Assembly (NCBI GenBank): GCA_046296195.1
Contig: JBKBLR010000017.1
Span: forward strand, 1 to 51,992
Length of the DNA stretch: 51,992 nucleotides
Direction: 5' to 3'
Origin: Amphiplicatus sp046296195
GTDB lineage: Bacteria > Pseudomonadota > Alphaproteobacteria > Caulobacterales > Parvularculaceae
How positions within the stretch are numbered: the first letter of the stretch is position 1; every line of letters begins with the position of its first letter. The position numbers and the translations under genes were made by a program. Below, one piece after another: positions 1 through 8,873 of the stretch. The notes under the pieces were generated by a model, which saw nothing but the letters and a program-made list of their open reading frames with translations, was not told the DNA's origin and ran no database searches.

Positions 1-3000
1 CAGGTGACGGCGCGCGTTGCGTTGTACAGCCGCCCGTAGCGTACCTGCGAGGGGCACACTTGCTCACAGGCGCGGCAGCCCAAACACAAGTCGAGATGCG
101 CCCGCAGGGCCGGCGTGAGCTCGAGTTGACCCGCAGCCAGCGCGCGCATGCGCACCAGGTGAGGGTTGCCCTGCATGGAGCGCACGGCGCGGAGCACGCG
201 CTCCTTGCCGTGCAACTCCCGGATCTTCATGTTGCCGTTCTTCATCAGGATCGTCCGGCGCTCGTCCTGATAGCTCTGCGACTTCTTGTGATAGACATAG
301 GTGTGCGTGGCGATGACCAGGCCGAAGCCGGCGTTGACCGCGCGGAAGCAATAGTCGTTCTCCTCGCCATAGCCGCGCGGGAACGCTTCCTGGTCGAAGA
401 GGCCGACGCGGTCGAAAACCTCGCGCCGGATGAACATGCAGAATCCGGACCCCGTCGGAACCGCGACGGGATCGAGACGGCGCGTCCGCCCGAGGATGAG
501 GCCGGCATAGTCCTCATGCGTCATGAAGTCGGGTTTCGGGTTCGCCGCATCCTTCACCGGGAAGGAAAAGGCGCCCGCATTGTCGCTCATCGCCGTCGCG
601 GCGCCGATGTCATCGCCGCGGCGCGCCGCCTCGAGGAGCCCGTCGAGCCAGCCGGGCGTGGTGATCGTGTCGCTGTTGAGAAGCACGACGTCATCCGCGC
701 CCGCCGCCTGAACGCCGATGTTGATGGTCTTCGTATAGCCGAGATTGTGCGGGTTCGTCAGAGTCTCGAACCCTTCGACGGCGGCGTAGCGGCGCAGAAG
801 CGGCGCGATTCGAAGGTCGGTGCTGCCGTCATTGATGAGAATGACGCGCGCTGCGCGCGGGTCGATGGTTTTTTCGAGGGACTGCAGGCAGGCCGCCGTC
901 TCATCGGGCGCATTGAAAACCGGCACGATCACGCTGACGCGGCGCGAAGGCGCGCGCCGGCCGATGGCCACGCCCGCCGCCTCAGTCAGCGCGGCGCGCA
1001 GCGTGTCGACAAGACGCGCCGGCGCATAGTCGCGCGCGACCTTCAACCGCCCCGCCCGGCCCATGCGGGCGATGAGCGCCGGGTCGCGGCAGAGCGCCGC
1101 GACGCGCGCCGCCGCCGCGTCGATGTCGCGGAAGGGCACGAGATAGCCGCTGACCCCGTCCTCGACAATCTCCGACACCGCGCCATGGTCATAGGCGACG
1201 ACGGGTCTTCGCGCCGCCAGCGCTTCGGCTACCGTGCGGCCGAAGGATTCGGCGAAGTGCGACAGGCTCATCACGATATTCGAGGCCGCCATCGCGTCGC
1301 GAGGGCTTTCGGCGTAGCCGGCGAAAACGACATTGCCGGGCGCTTTGGCCTTCAACGCCGCCGTGACCGGATTATCCGGCCCGATGACGAGGAAACGCGC
1401 ATTCGGGGCGAGCGCTTCGCAGCGGCGGGCGACGTCGACAAAATCAGCGACGCCCTTCTTCGGCAGATTGCTGCTGACGAGGGCGACGTTGACGGTGTCA
1501 CCAGGATCGTTCGGCAGGTCGAGCGCTGCGAGATCGACGACATTGGGCGCAAGATGGGTGCGGCCCGGCCGCGCGAAAACCTCGGCCGTCGCCGCCGAAT
1601 TGGCGATGACGTGATCGGCGAGCTCGAAGACGCGCGACACGATCGACGACGGCGGCAGCCCGATCTGCGCGATGAGATCCTCGTCGCGATCGATGAGCTC
1701 CCGCGCATGAACCGCGGTCCGCTTTCCCTTGCGCCGCGCCGCCACGAGCGGCTCCAGCAGCGTGATCGTATTCGCATAGACGAGATCGATGTCGTGTTGC
1801 TCTATCAGGCCCTCGAACAGCCGGACGATCTCTTCATCCGGCTCGCGCGCGTCCGCCCATTGCCGATAGGGGATCGCAGCGACGCCCATTGATCGCCGTG
1901 CACATAGCTCACCATAAAAAATATGCGCCGCGCTCGGCAGCGCAACGATGACGTTGACATCGAGCGTCTCGAGCGCGCCCAGCATGTCGATGAAACTGCG
2001 CTCGCCCCCGAACAGCTTGTCGCTGACCCAATGCGAGACGAGGAGGACGGTCGGCGCGTCCTTCCGGGGCGCCTTGAAGCCCGGCGTCCAGCAAAGCCTC
2101 GGCGCCGCGAGCGGAAAAGCGGGCGGCGCCGCGGCGCTCCCGAGCGCGCTCTTCACCGCCGCGAGATAGCCGCGGCCGAAGCGCTGCGAGGGCTCGAGCG
2201 TCGTTCCTTCCGCCCATTCGTTCCAGGCGTTGATGAAGAGAAGCGACTGGCTGGCCGGATTGTTCCGTCCTTCCTGATCGACGACGCCGGCGAGCCAGCG
2301 ACGGAATCGCGCCGGGCTCGCCCCGGTGAAGATGCGCGCTTCCACATTGCGCCGCGCCGTGTTGTCCCAGTCGAGCATCACGCCGCGATGAACGGGCCAC
2401 GGATAGCTGTCGTCGAAGCGCTTGAGATCCGCATCGACCGCTTCGTCATAGCCGTAGATCTGGCCGCGAAAGTCCTTGGCGAGATTGGCGACGACGCGGC
2501 GCTTGTCGGCGCCGAAGCTCTCATGCGGCGGAAACATGACAAAGGCGTCGAGACCGAAATCCGCCGGCATGCCGTCGAGCGGCTCGGCGCCGCACCGGAC
2601 CGCACAGAGGTGGATCTCGCCGATTCCGGCCAAGCGGCATTCCTCGCGCCACATCGCCGCCGTTTCGAGCCAGTTCGGGATGAGGCGAATGCGGTAGACG
2701 ATCAGAACCGGCTTGCCCTCGTGCCGGATATAGCGCGGGTCGCGCATCATCCGGATGAATTCATGGATCAGCGCACGGTTCGATTCCGGCGAATAGGACT
2801 GCGCGAGGAGGACATGCTTGTTCTGGCCGTCCCAGTTGCGCGACCAGTTCTCGTTCGCCCAGCAGACGCAGAAGGGAAAATCGGGTTTTCCCGACTGAAG
2901 CATCTGCTCGATCGGGCGGTTGAGGAGCTTCTTGCCGTCGAACCAATAGTAATAATAGCAGAAGCCGTGGACGCCGAACCGGCGCGCGAGCGCGGCCTGC

Positions 3001-4154
3001 GCTTCCTGCGTTTCGGGATTGCGCAGGTCGTAATAGCCGAGGTCGGCAGGAAGCTTCGGCTGGTCATGACCGCGGAAGAGCGGCTTCGCCTTCGCGACAT
3101 TCGGCCATTCGGTGAAGCCCTCGCCCCACCAGAGATTGTTCTCCGGGATCGGATGATATTGTGGAAGGTAGAACGCGATCGCCCGCACCTGCCGCGCGGC
3201 GGGCTTTGCTTCTTCGATGGCGTCAAACGTCGTCGCCGGCGTGCCCGCTTCCTCGGCGATCCCCGCGAGCATGGCCGGAAGCAACGGCGCGGCGGCGCCG
3301 CTAAATTCGCCATGCTCGATGCGGTGGGCGCGGAACTGGTGGATGATGAGGCCCGAGATCAGCAGCGCCGGGCCCGTCGGGACCGCCCCGATCTTCGGCG
3401 CCGCGCGCCCGAGCCGGTCGAACCACGCGCCGAGCCTCAGAGCCGCCGCTTCACCCGGCGCCGCAAGCGAGGCCGCCGCCAGCCCGTCGGCGAAGCGCGC
3501 AAAGGCGTCGGCGATCGCGCCCGCGTCAGCGCCTTCATCCGCCGTCACCACGGCGACGCGGTCATACTTCGCGAGCGGCCCCGCATTGATGAGATGGGCG
3601 AGGATCTCAGATGTATTCGCCTGCGGCGGATAAGCGACGACCGCGCCGCGACGAAGGCGCGCCGTCGTCAGCTCTGCAGGCTCAATCTGTGATGCGTCCG
3701 TGACAGCGATGATGAGATCGCCTTCCGCGCGGACGATTTCGGCAAGCGCCGGAAGGCGCACGGCGTCAGCGCCCGGCGGCGCGATGAGAACGAGAAGCCG
3801 CGGCGACCCCGGATTGCTGGCGCGCACCGAGAACAGGTCCGGGAACGCCGGTTCGATCCGGGCGACCTGCATCGCCTGCGCCCGATTGAGCGGGCGTCCC
3901 TCGGCGCGACCCGACCGCTCATAATGGAGGAGCGGATTGATCCCCGCCGCGGCGACGTCAGGATTGGCGGCGAGGTAGGCCGCGCCGTCGAAATTCGGCG
4001 ACGGATTGCGCCCGAGCCTTGCGCCGATCCAGAGATAATGCTCGGCGGCGTCCATGCCGAGCTGATCGACGTCCGGATGACGCGCGAGATACCAGCGCGA
4101 ATCGAAGAGCTTCGATGCTCTGATCGCCTCGATGTCGGAATCCTGGGCCGTCAA
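1..4154 (-). CDS. Three-domain glycosyltransferase (WbsX-like + GT4 + GT2), truncated at window edge
   Basis: An open frame runs from a TTG at 4154, in a TTGA overlap with the upstream sulfotransferase stop, to base 1 (>1,384 residues). Residues ~15-90 carry two FD-x2-W/Y-Y-L-type motifs. A WbsX-type domain (PF14307-like) spans ~320-650: FYLPQYHPIPENN, WWGEGFTEW, CWANENWSRNWDG, NAWNEWAEG. A GT4-type domain spans ~700-1035, with SHFAESFGRTVAEALAA and an E/G-rich nucleotide-sugar region. A GT2 domain spans ~1070-1300: VSVIVPVFNA, LLNSDTITTPGWLDG, GYGEENDYCFRA. Such multi-domain enzymes assemble surface polysaccharides or glycans of surface-layer proteins in the cytoplasm. The last ~45 residues read as a 4Fe-4S protein (CLGCRACEQVCPSQV), which does not belong to this family and suggests a chimeric joint near 140-160. 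Alternative start: ATG at ~4056, but coding similarity begins earlier. Confidence 0.85.
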   Translation of the reverse strand, partial: MTAQDSDIEAIRASKLFDSRWYLARHPDVDQLGMDAAEHYLWIGARLGRNPSPNFDGAAYLAANPDVAAAGINPLLHYERSGRAEGRPLNRAQAMQVARIEPAFPDLFSVRASNPGSPRLLVLIAPPGADAVRLPALAEIVRAEGDLIIAVTDASQIEPAELTTARLRRGAVVAYPPQANTSEILAHLINAGPLAKYDRVAVVTADEGADAGAIADAFARFADGLAAASLAAPGEAAALRLGAWFDRLGRAAPKIGAVPTGPALLISGLIIHQFRAHRIEHGEFSGAAAPLLPAMLAGIAEEAGTPATTFDAIEEAKPAARQVRAIAFYLPQYHPIPENNLWWGEGFTEWPNVAKAKPLFRGHDQPKLPADLGYYDLRNPETQEAQAALARRFGVHGFCYYYYWFDGKKLLNRPIEQMLQSGKPDFPFCVCWANENWSRNWDGQNKHVLLAQSYSPESNRALIHEFIRMMRDPRYIRHEGKPVLIVYRIRLIPNWLETAAMWREECRLAGIGEIHLCAVRCGAEPLDGMPADFGLDAFVMFPPHESFGADKRRVVANLAKDFRGQIYGYDEAVDADLKRFDDSYPWPVHRGVMLDWDNTARRNVEARIFTGASPARFRRWLAGVVDQEGRNNPASQSLLFINAWNEWAEGTTLEPSQRFGRGYLAAVKSALGSAAAPPAFPLAAPRLCWTPGFKAPRKDAPTVLLVSHWVSDKLFGGERSFIDMLGALETLDVNVIVALPSAAHIFYGELCARRSMGVAAIPYRQWADAREPDEEIVRLFEGLIEQHDIDLVYANTITLLEPLVAARRKGKRTAVHARELIDRDEDLIAQIGLPPSSIVSRVFELADHVIANSAATAEVFARPGRTHLAPNVVDLAALDLPNDPGDTVNVALVSSNLPKKGVADFVDVARRCEALAPNARFLVIGPDNPVTAALKAKAPGNVVFAGYAESPRDAMAASNIVMSLSHFAESFGRTVAEALAARRPVVAYDHGAVSEIVEDGVSGYLVPFRDIDAAAARVAALCRDPALIARMGRAGRLKVARDYAPARLVDTLRAALTEAAGVAIGRRAPSRRVSVIVPVFNAPDETAACLQSLEKTIDPRAARVILINDGSTDLRIAPLLRRYAAVEGFETLTNPHNLGYTKTINIGVQAAGADDVVLLNSDTITTPGWLDGLLEAARRGDDIGAATAMSDNAGAFSFPVKDAANPKPDFMTHEDYAGLILGRTRRLDPVAVPTGSGFCMFIRREVFDRVGLFDQEAFPRGYGEENDYCFRAVNAGFGLVIATHTYVYHKKSQSYQDERRTILMKNGNMKIRELHGKERVLRAVRSMQGNPHLVRMRALAAGQLELTPALRAHLDLCLGCRACEQVCPSQVRYGRLYNATRAVT

Positions 4155-5884
4155 TGCGCACCCGCCGTCGCCCGCCGCATCGCCTCTTCGACCGCGGCGC
4201 TGGGTGCGCGCCCTTCGCGGGCGCCGAACTCAACGAAATGCCGCGCCGGATCGACTCCGGCCGCCGCGACGTCCTTGTTGTGCGCCCGGTACCAGTCGGC
4301 GTCGAACAGCCCGGCTTTCATCAGCATCATGACGCGCGCCCGCAATTGCCGACCCTTGAACACCGGCGCCAGCGGGGCTTCGGCGATCGCCCGCGCCGCC
4401 GCAGCGGCGCGCAGCGCGGAATCGAGTTCCAGCGCATGCCGGCCAGCGTCAGCCTCTTTCAGCGATCGGCGCAGTTCGTCTGTCTCGCCGGAGCGAGTCG
4501 CAAACAGTGCATCAAGCGTTGCGTAATCGGCCTGCGCCCGCGAGAGCGCGGCCTCGCGCGCCTTCAGCATGCGCGTCATCTCGGCGATCTCCTTGAACCG
4601 CGCTGACGCTTCCGCTTCACTCGCGGCCTTGGCGGAGGCGAGATCCGCCTTGTGCCGGGCCGCAGCCTGCTCGGCGGCCTGCCGGGCCGCCTCGAGTTCT
4701 CTTTTCGTATCCGCCAGCGCGGCCTCGAGCTCCGCCAGCTTCGTTGCGGCGGCTTCTGCATCCTTCAGGCGCGCGGCGAGATCAGCGACCGCGCGCGCCT
4801 GATCTTCAGCTTCAACCGAACGCTGCTTGAGGGCGCTTTCCGTCATCGCGAGGCGCGACTTCAGATCCGCGATCTCCGCGGCGGCAAGAGAGAGCCGCTT
4901 TTCGTCGTCAGCGCGCTTTACTTCCAACTCCGCCGATCTTTTCTCGGCGGCGGCAAGCGCGTTCTCGAGCTTGGCGGCCTGCCCCTGATGAAAGTGTTGA
5001 AGGGCGACGAGACGCGCAAAGGCATGGCCCGCTTCGTCGAGCCGCGACCGGATGCGGTCGAGCGCCGGATAATCCTGCGCGTCCTCTCCGGCCTCCGCCC
5101 ACCGGCTCAAGATCGCGAAAGCCTCGCTGGCCCACGCATGGGCGCCGTCATTAATCGCATCGCTGTCGCGCCTGTGGTGTCGCTCCTTGTCGGACAGAAA
5201 CTCATCGATCGCCGGGGCCGCAGCGCTCTGACGCTTCGGCCAAGAGAGATCGAGCGTCTTCGCAGCACGATCAAGGGTTCCCTTCCAATTCGAAAGAAGC
5301 GCGTCATAGGAGATGAAAGCGCGCTGGCGCCCGCGAGTCTGCGCTTCGGCGTCGAGCGTATTGCGCAGCCAAAGCAGCACGCCGCGCGCCATATCAAAGT
5401 TATCACGCTTCTTCAGCGAGGCGGCGACCTCGAGCGGATGACGCAGCGTCGTGAGGATCGCAGGCCGCGCCCCGGCCGATTCGATCGTCTCCGCCCACCA
5501 GCCGGCGAGGCGATTGATGCGCGGATCCTTCAGCGCATAAAGCCATGATCCGCCGAATTCGTCCTTCAAGGTCGCGATCGCCCGTTCGCGATACTCGCCC
5601 GCTTTGGGCGACCGGAACCAGTCAGGATTGACCGCTTCGAAATCGTGCCAGCTGCTTCCGGCCGACTCCAGAAGATCGTCATTGACGCGGCAGACCGGCG
5701 CCGATTCCCAATGGCCGAGCTCATTCCCAGGCGCGGCCCCGAGCAGGGTTTTCGGCAAATCGCAGCCGAGAAGGCTGAGCGTGCGCGCCAGCGCGCTCGT
5801 TCCCGACCGGTGCATGCCGAGCACAAGAACGCAGACACGCGCCGCAGCGGCGCCATTGAGCGACATCACCCCGTTCGATTCCAT
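4151..5884 (-). CDS. Sulfotransferase with long coiled-coil tail
   Basis: 577 residues from ATG 5884. Another ATG at 5866 (MSLNG) is equally possible, and an in-frame TTG lies at 5914. Near the N-terminus, LGMHRSGTSAL is the 5'-phosphosulfate (PAPS) binding loop of sulfotransferases. LYALKDPR and LRHPLEVA fit the 3'-phosphate-binding region. Residues ~295-480 are an Ala/Glu/Lys/Arg-rich heptad region, probably coiled coil. The last ~50 residues hold a GLFDADWYRAHNKDV...EGR motif that recurs at the head of the downstream glycosyltransferase. The stop overlaps that gene's TTG start (TTGA), so the two are likely one operon. Expected role: sulfation of a sugar or other acceptor during glycan assembly. 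Acceptor unknown. Confidence 0.82.
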   Translation of the reverse strand: MESNGVMSLNGAAAARVCVLVLGMHRSGTSALARTLSLLGCDLPKTLLGAAPGNELGHWESAPVCRVNDDLLESAGSSWHDFEAVNPDWFRSPKAGEYRERAIATLKDEFGGSWLYALKDPRINRLAGWWAETIESAGARPAILTTLRHPLEVAASLKKRDNFDMARGVLLWLRNTLDAEAQTRGRQRAFISYDALLSNWKGTLDRAAKTLDLSWPKRQSAAAPAIDEFLSDKERHHRRDSDAINDGAHAWASEAFAILSRWAEAGEDAQDYPALDRIRSRLDEAGHAFARLVALQHFHQGQAAKLENALAAAEKRSAELEVKRADDEKRLSLAAAEIADLKSRLAMTESALKQRSVEAEDQARAVADLAARLKDAEAAATKLAELEAALADTKRELEAARQAAEQAAARHKADLASAKAASEAEASARFKEIAEMTRMLKAREAALSRAQADYATLDALFATRSGETDELRRSLKEADAGRHALELDSALRAAAAARAIAEAPLAPVFKGRQLRARVMMLMKAGLFDADWYRAHNKDVAAAGVDPARHFVEFGAREGRAPSAAVEEAMRRATAGAH

Positions 5885-5924
5885 CCGCGACCCGTTCAGA
5901 CCGGGACGGCGCAAGCCGACCCCT

Positions 5925-5962
5925 GACCAAGGGCCCCTTAAGGGATTCGGAGACCCTTGGTC
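5925..5962. repeat. Inverted repeat GACCAAGGG / CCCTTGGTC
   Basis: Perfect 9-bp arms at 5925-5933 and 5954-5962. The spacer contains a further palindrome, CCCTTAAGGG. It lies ~40 bp upstream of the sulfotransferase start, so it could be an operator or a hairpin in that transcript's leader. Confidence 0.55.
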
Positions 5963-6090
5963 CTACCTATCGGGAGGCGCCGCATCGGACAAGGCGCATG
6001 AAGCGCCAAGCGTCCAAGCATCGAGGCCGACCGTGCGGGGGCGGAACCAGCCTTCCCTGCAAGCCTTACTTGCCGATCTTTTACGTTGCA

Positions 6091-6119
6091 CTGTCGAGCA
6101 AGGCGGCTAGGCTCGACAG
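6091..6119. promoter_or_regulatory. Inverted repeat CTGTCGAGC / GCTCGACAG
   Basis: Perfect 9-bp arms (6091-6099 and 6111-6119) are separated by 11 bp, with the right arm ending 71 bp before the RTX protease-like start. Spacing and position suit a dimeric repressor or activator site. No poly-T follows, so a terminator is unlikely. Confidence 0.45.
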
Positions 6120-6190
6120 CGTCGACGCTCCCCCGATCATCGGCGGATAAAACGCGTCCGCTTACGCGGCAAAGCAGGAGGATGAACAGC

Positions 6191-8620
6191 ATGTGGACGG
6201 TGACCCTGGGGACGACGAGCGGCGTGTCATCGTCCATTCTCGCCAGCATCCAGCAGATCACGCTTGAGGCCGCCAATTATTGGGGCCGCTACATCAATTT
6301 CGGCTCGGCCACGATCGACATCCGGGTCAATATCGTCAATCTCGGCCAGACGACCCTGGCGCAGGCGGGGCCGGATTTCTTTCCGACTCAGGTCGTCAGC
6401 GGCGCGCAGGTCTTTCAGGCGGGCCCGATCCTCGAAATTCAGACCGGCGTCGATCCGAACGGGTCGACGCCTGACATCGACATCGATGTCAACCTCACCT
6501 CCATCAATGAGAACGAATATTACTACGGCGGGCTATCAAACCCGAATGTCCCTTTCGCCCAGTTCGACCTCTTCACGATCCTCGCCCACGAAATCGGACA
6601 TGGCATCGGCTTCATCTCGTTCGATCCGGCGAACGCCGCCGCCAACCGCGCCGAGTTCGATCTCTTCAAAAGCGGGAACTTCTTCACTGGTCCGCGGGCG
6701 GTGGCCGTCTATGGCGGCAATGTGCCGCTGCAAAACGGCGATGGCAGCCATCTTGCTGATTTCGACCTGCTGTTCCCGTCCATTTCCAATGGCGAGCGGA
6801 ATTTCGTCTCCGCGCTCGATATCGCCATCCTCGCTGACGCCGGCTTGCCGATCCTTGAACCGACCGCCGGCGACGATTCTCTGTTCGGGTTTGAACGCTT
6901 CGTCGACGGCGGCGCGCTCGTCGGGGGCAATGACGTCATTGCGCTGCTCGCCGGCGCCGACTGGTATAATGGGCTCAGCGGAACCGATTCCGTCGACGGC
7001 GGCGCCGGGAATGACACGCTGCTCGGGGGATCAGGCAACGACACCTTGCGCGGCGGCGCCGACAATGACCTGATCGACGGCGGCGACGGCTTCGACAGCC
7101 TCTTTGGCGATGATGGCGACGATCTTTTCGTCAACGGCGGCAGCGACGCCTATGACGGCGGCGCCGGGACCGACACGGTCAGTTACGCTTCTGCGGTCGG
7201 CGCGATCCGCATCATCGGCGGCGCCGGCACGCTGGGTCTGGCGACGAGCGCGACCTTCGTCAGCATCGAGAGAATAATCGGCGGCGGCGGCAATGACACG
7301 ATTTCGGGCCTTGCCGCGAATGAAGAGTTCATCGGCGGCGGCGGCGCGGATTCGCTTTCCGGCGCTGACGGCGACGACACGCTGAACGGCGGCCTTGGCG
7401 CTGACACGCTCAACGGCGGCGCCGGACTTGACACGGCCGATTATTCCGACCGGACGGGCGCGGTGAACGTCAACCTGTTCAACGGCGTCGCGGTGACCGG
7501 CGGCGCGCTAAATGCCTCGGGCTTTTATGTCGGCGGCGCGACGGAGGACCAGCTCCTCGCGATCGAAGCGGCGGTCGGCTCGGGCTTCGGCGACCGGCTC
7601 GTCGGGGCCAACAGCGCCGAGCGCATCGAGGGCCGCGGCGGCGCGGACAACATCGCCGGCCTCAACGGCGCCGACACGCTTCTCGGCGGGGACGGCGACG
7701 ACACGCTGAACGGCGGCGCCGGCAACGACACGCTCGATGGCGGCGACGGCTTCGATACCGCGAGCTACGCCGACCGGACCGGCGGCGTTAACGTCAACCT
7801 GTTCAACGGCGTCGCGGTGACGGGCGGCGCCGTCAACGCCGCCGGATTCTATCAGGGCGGCGCCGTCGAAGACACCATCCTCAGCATCGAAAGCGTCATC
7901 GGCTCGCCCTTCGCCGACCGCCTGATCGCAGCGAACGGCGCCGAGCGCCTCGACGGCGGCGCCGGCAACGACCTCCTCTTTGGCCTCAACGGCGCCGACC
8001 AGCTGTTTGGCGGCGACGGAAACGACACGGTGAATGGCGGGCTTGGCGCGGACACACTCAACGGCGGCGCCGGGACGGACACGGCCGACTATTCTAACCG
8101 GACGGGCGCGGTCAACGTCAACCTGTTCAACGGCGTCGCCGTGACCGGCGGATCGCTCAACGCCTCCGGCTTCTATGTGAACGGCGTCACCGAAGATCAG
8201 ATCACCTCGATCGAGGTCGTTTTCGGATCGAATTTCGGCGACCGCCTCGTCGCGGGAAGCTTCGCCTCGCGCCTCGAGGGGCGCGGCGGCAATGACAATA
8301 TCGCCGGGCTCAGCGGCGCCGACACGCTGGTCGGCGGGGCTGGCGACGACACGCTTGCCGGCGGCGCCGGCGCGGACACTTTCGAGTTCGCCCCCGGCTT
8401 CGGCGCCGACCGCATCGCTGACTTCGACGAGGGCGCCAGCGTTTCGGATGTCATTCGCCTCGTTGGCCTTGGCGAGTTTTTTGACAGTTTCGAGGAAGTC
8501 ATCGCAGTCGCGACCGAAGCCGGCGCCGACGTCATCTTCGATTTTGGCGGCGGCGACACCATCACTGTCGCGGGCGCAGCCATCGCCGGCTTTGATGCGA
8601 ACGACTTCAGCTTCGGCTAG
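6191..8620 (+). CDS. RTX protein with HExxH zinc-protease motif, probable type I secretion substrate
   Basis: 809 residues. The start is ATG 6191 because AGGAGG at 6176-6181 sits 9 nt upstream; the ATG at 6182 abuts that site and is unlikely. Residues ~1-240 form a non-repetitive domain with HEIGHGIGF (H133, E134, H137), the zinc-binding core of metzincin-like proteases. From ~250 onward there are many GGxGxDxLx nonapeptides, which bind calcium outside the cell. Three copies of a ~108-residue module (TADYSDRTGAVNVNLFNG...SIE...FGDRL) begin near 7429, 7754 and 8078. The C-terminus (DRIADFDEG ... ANDFSFG) is typical of uncleaved type I secretion signals, and no N-terminal signal peptide is seen. 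Protease activity is inferred: the third zinc ligand expected in serralysins (GFxH) is not evident. Confidence 0.85.
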   Translation: MWTVTLGTTSGVSSSILASIQQITLEAANYWGRYINFGSATIDIRVNIVNLGQTTLAQAGPDFFPTQVVSGAQVFQAGPILEIQTGVDPNGSTPDIDIDVNLTSINENEYYYGGLSNPNVPFAQFDLFTILAHEIGHGIGFISFDPANAAANRAEFDLFKSGNFFTGPRAVAVYGGNVPLQNGDGSHLADFDLLFPSISNGERNFVSALDIAILADAGLPILEPTAGDDSLFGFERFVDGGALVGGNDVIALLAGADWYNGLSGTDSVDGGAGNDTLLGGSGNDTLRGGADNDLIDGGDGFDSLFGDDGDDLFVNGGSDAYDGGAGTDTVSYASAVGAIRIIGGAGTLGLATSATFVSIERIIGGGGNDTISGLAANEEFIGGGGADSLSGADGDDTLNGGLGADTLNGGAGLDTADYSDRTGAVNVNLFNGVAVTGGALNASGFYVGGATEDQLLAIEAAVGSGFGDRLVGANSAERIEGRGGADNIAGLNGADTLLGGDGDDTLNGGAGNDTLDGGDGFDTASYADRTGGVNVNLFNGVAVTGGAVNAAGFYQGGAVEDTILSIESVIGSPFADRLIAANGAERLDGGAGNDLLFGLNGADQLFGGDGNDTVNGGLGADTLNGGAGTDTADYSNRTGAVNVNLFNGVAVTGGSLNASGFYVNGVTEDQITSIEVVFGSNFGDRLVAGSFASRLEGRGGNDNIAGLSGADTLVGGAGDDTLAGGAGADTFEFAPGFGADRIADFDEGASVSDVIRLVGLGEFFDSFEEVIAVATEAGADVIFDFGGGDTITVAGAAIAGFDANDFSFG

Positions 8621-8873
8621 GCCGATCCTCGCTTTCCGCAGCCGGCGCGGCGGGCGGTCCGCCTGCGTGCCCGCGACGAGGCCCAAAGCGGTTGATTCTG
8701 ACTGGAATTCGAGACAGCGTCGAGCCGGCGCGCGGCCGGGTTGAACTCTTTGGTCGCATCGGCTTAAACGCCTCATTCCGGCGGTCCTGCGGGGGCGGGG
8801 GTGCCGTCCGGTCCTTTGGCTGTCGCCCAACAGAGCGCCTCGACGCTCCGTCCATCGTTCAGGGGTAAAGTTC

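Larger units (their letters stand above)
5885..6190. promoter_or_regulatory. Divergent intergenic region, sulfotransferase / RTX gene
   Basis: This 306-bp gap separates divergent genes and must hold both promoters. It contains two perfect inverted repeats, listed separately, and an AGGAGG ribosome-binding site at 6176-6181. No other gene is seen. Confidence 0.5.

Noticed and set aside
60..3692. Two long open frames (about 600 residues each) on the + strand at 60-1892 and 1923-3692
   Set aside because: They are Arg/Ala-rich antisense shadows; the minus strand reads as one continuous glycosyltransferase with clear motifs.
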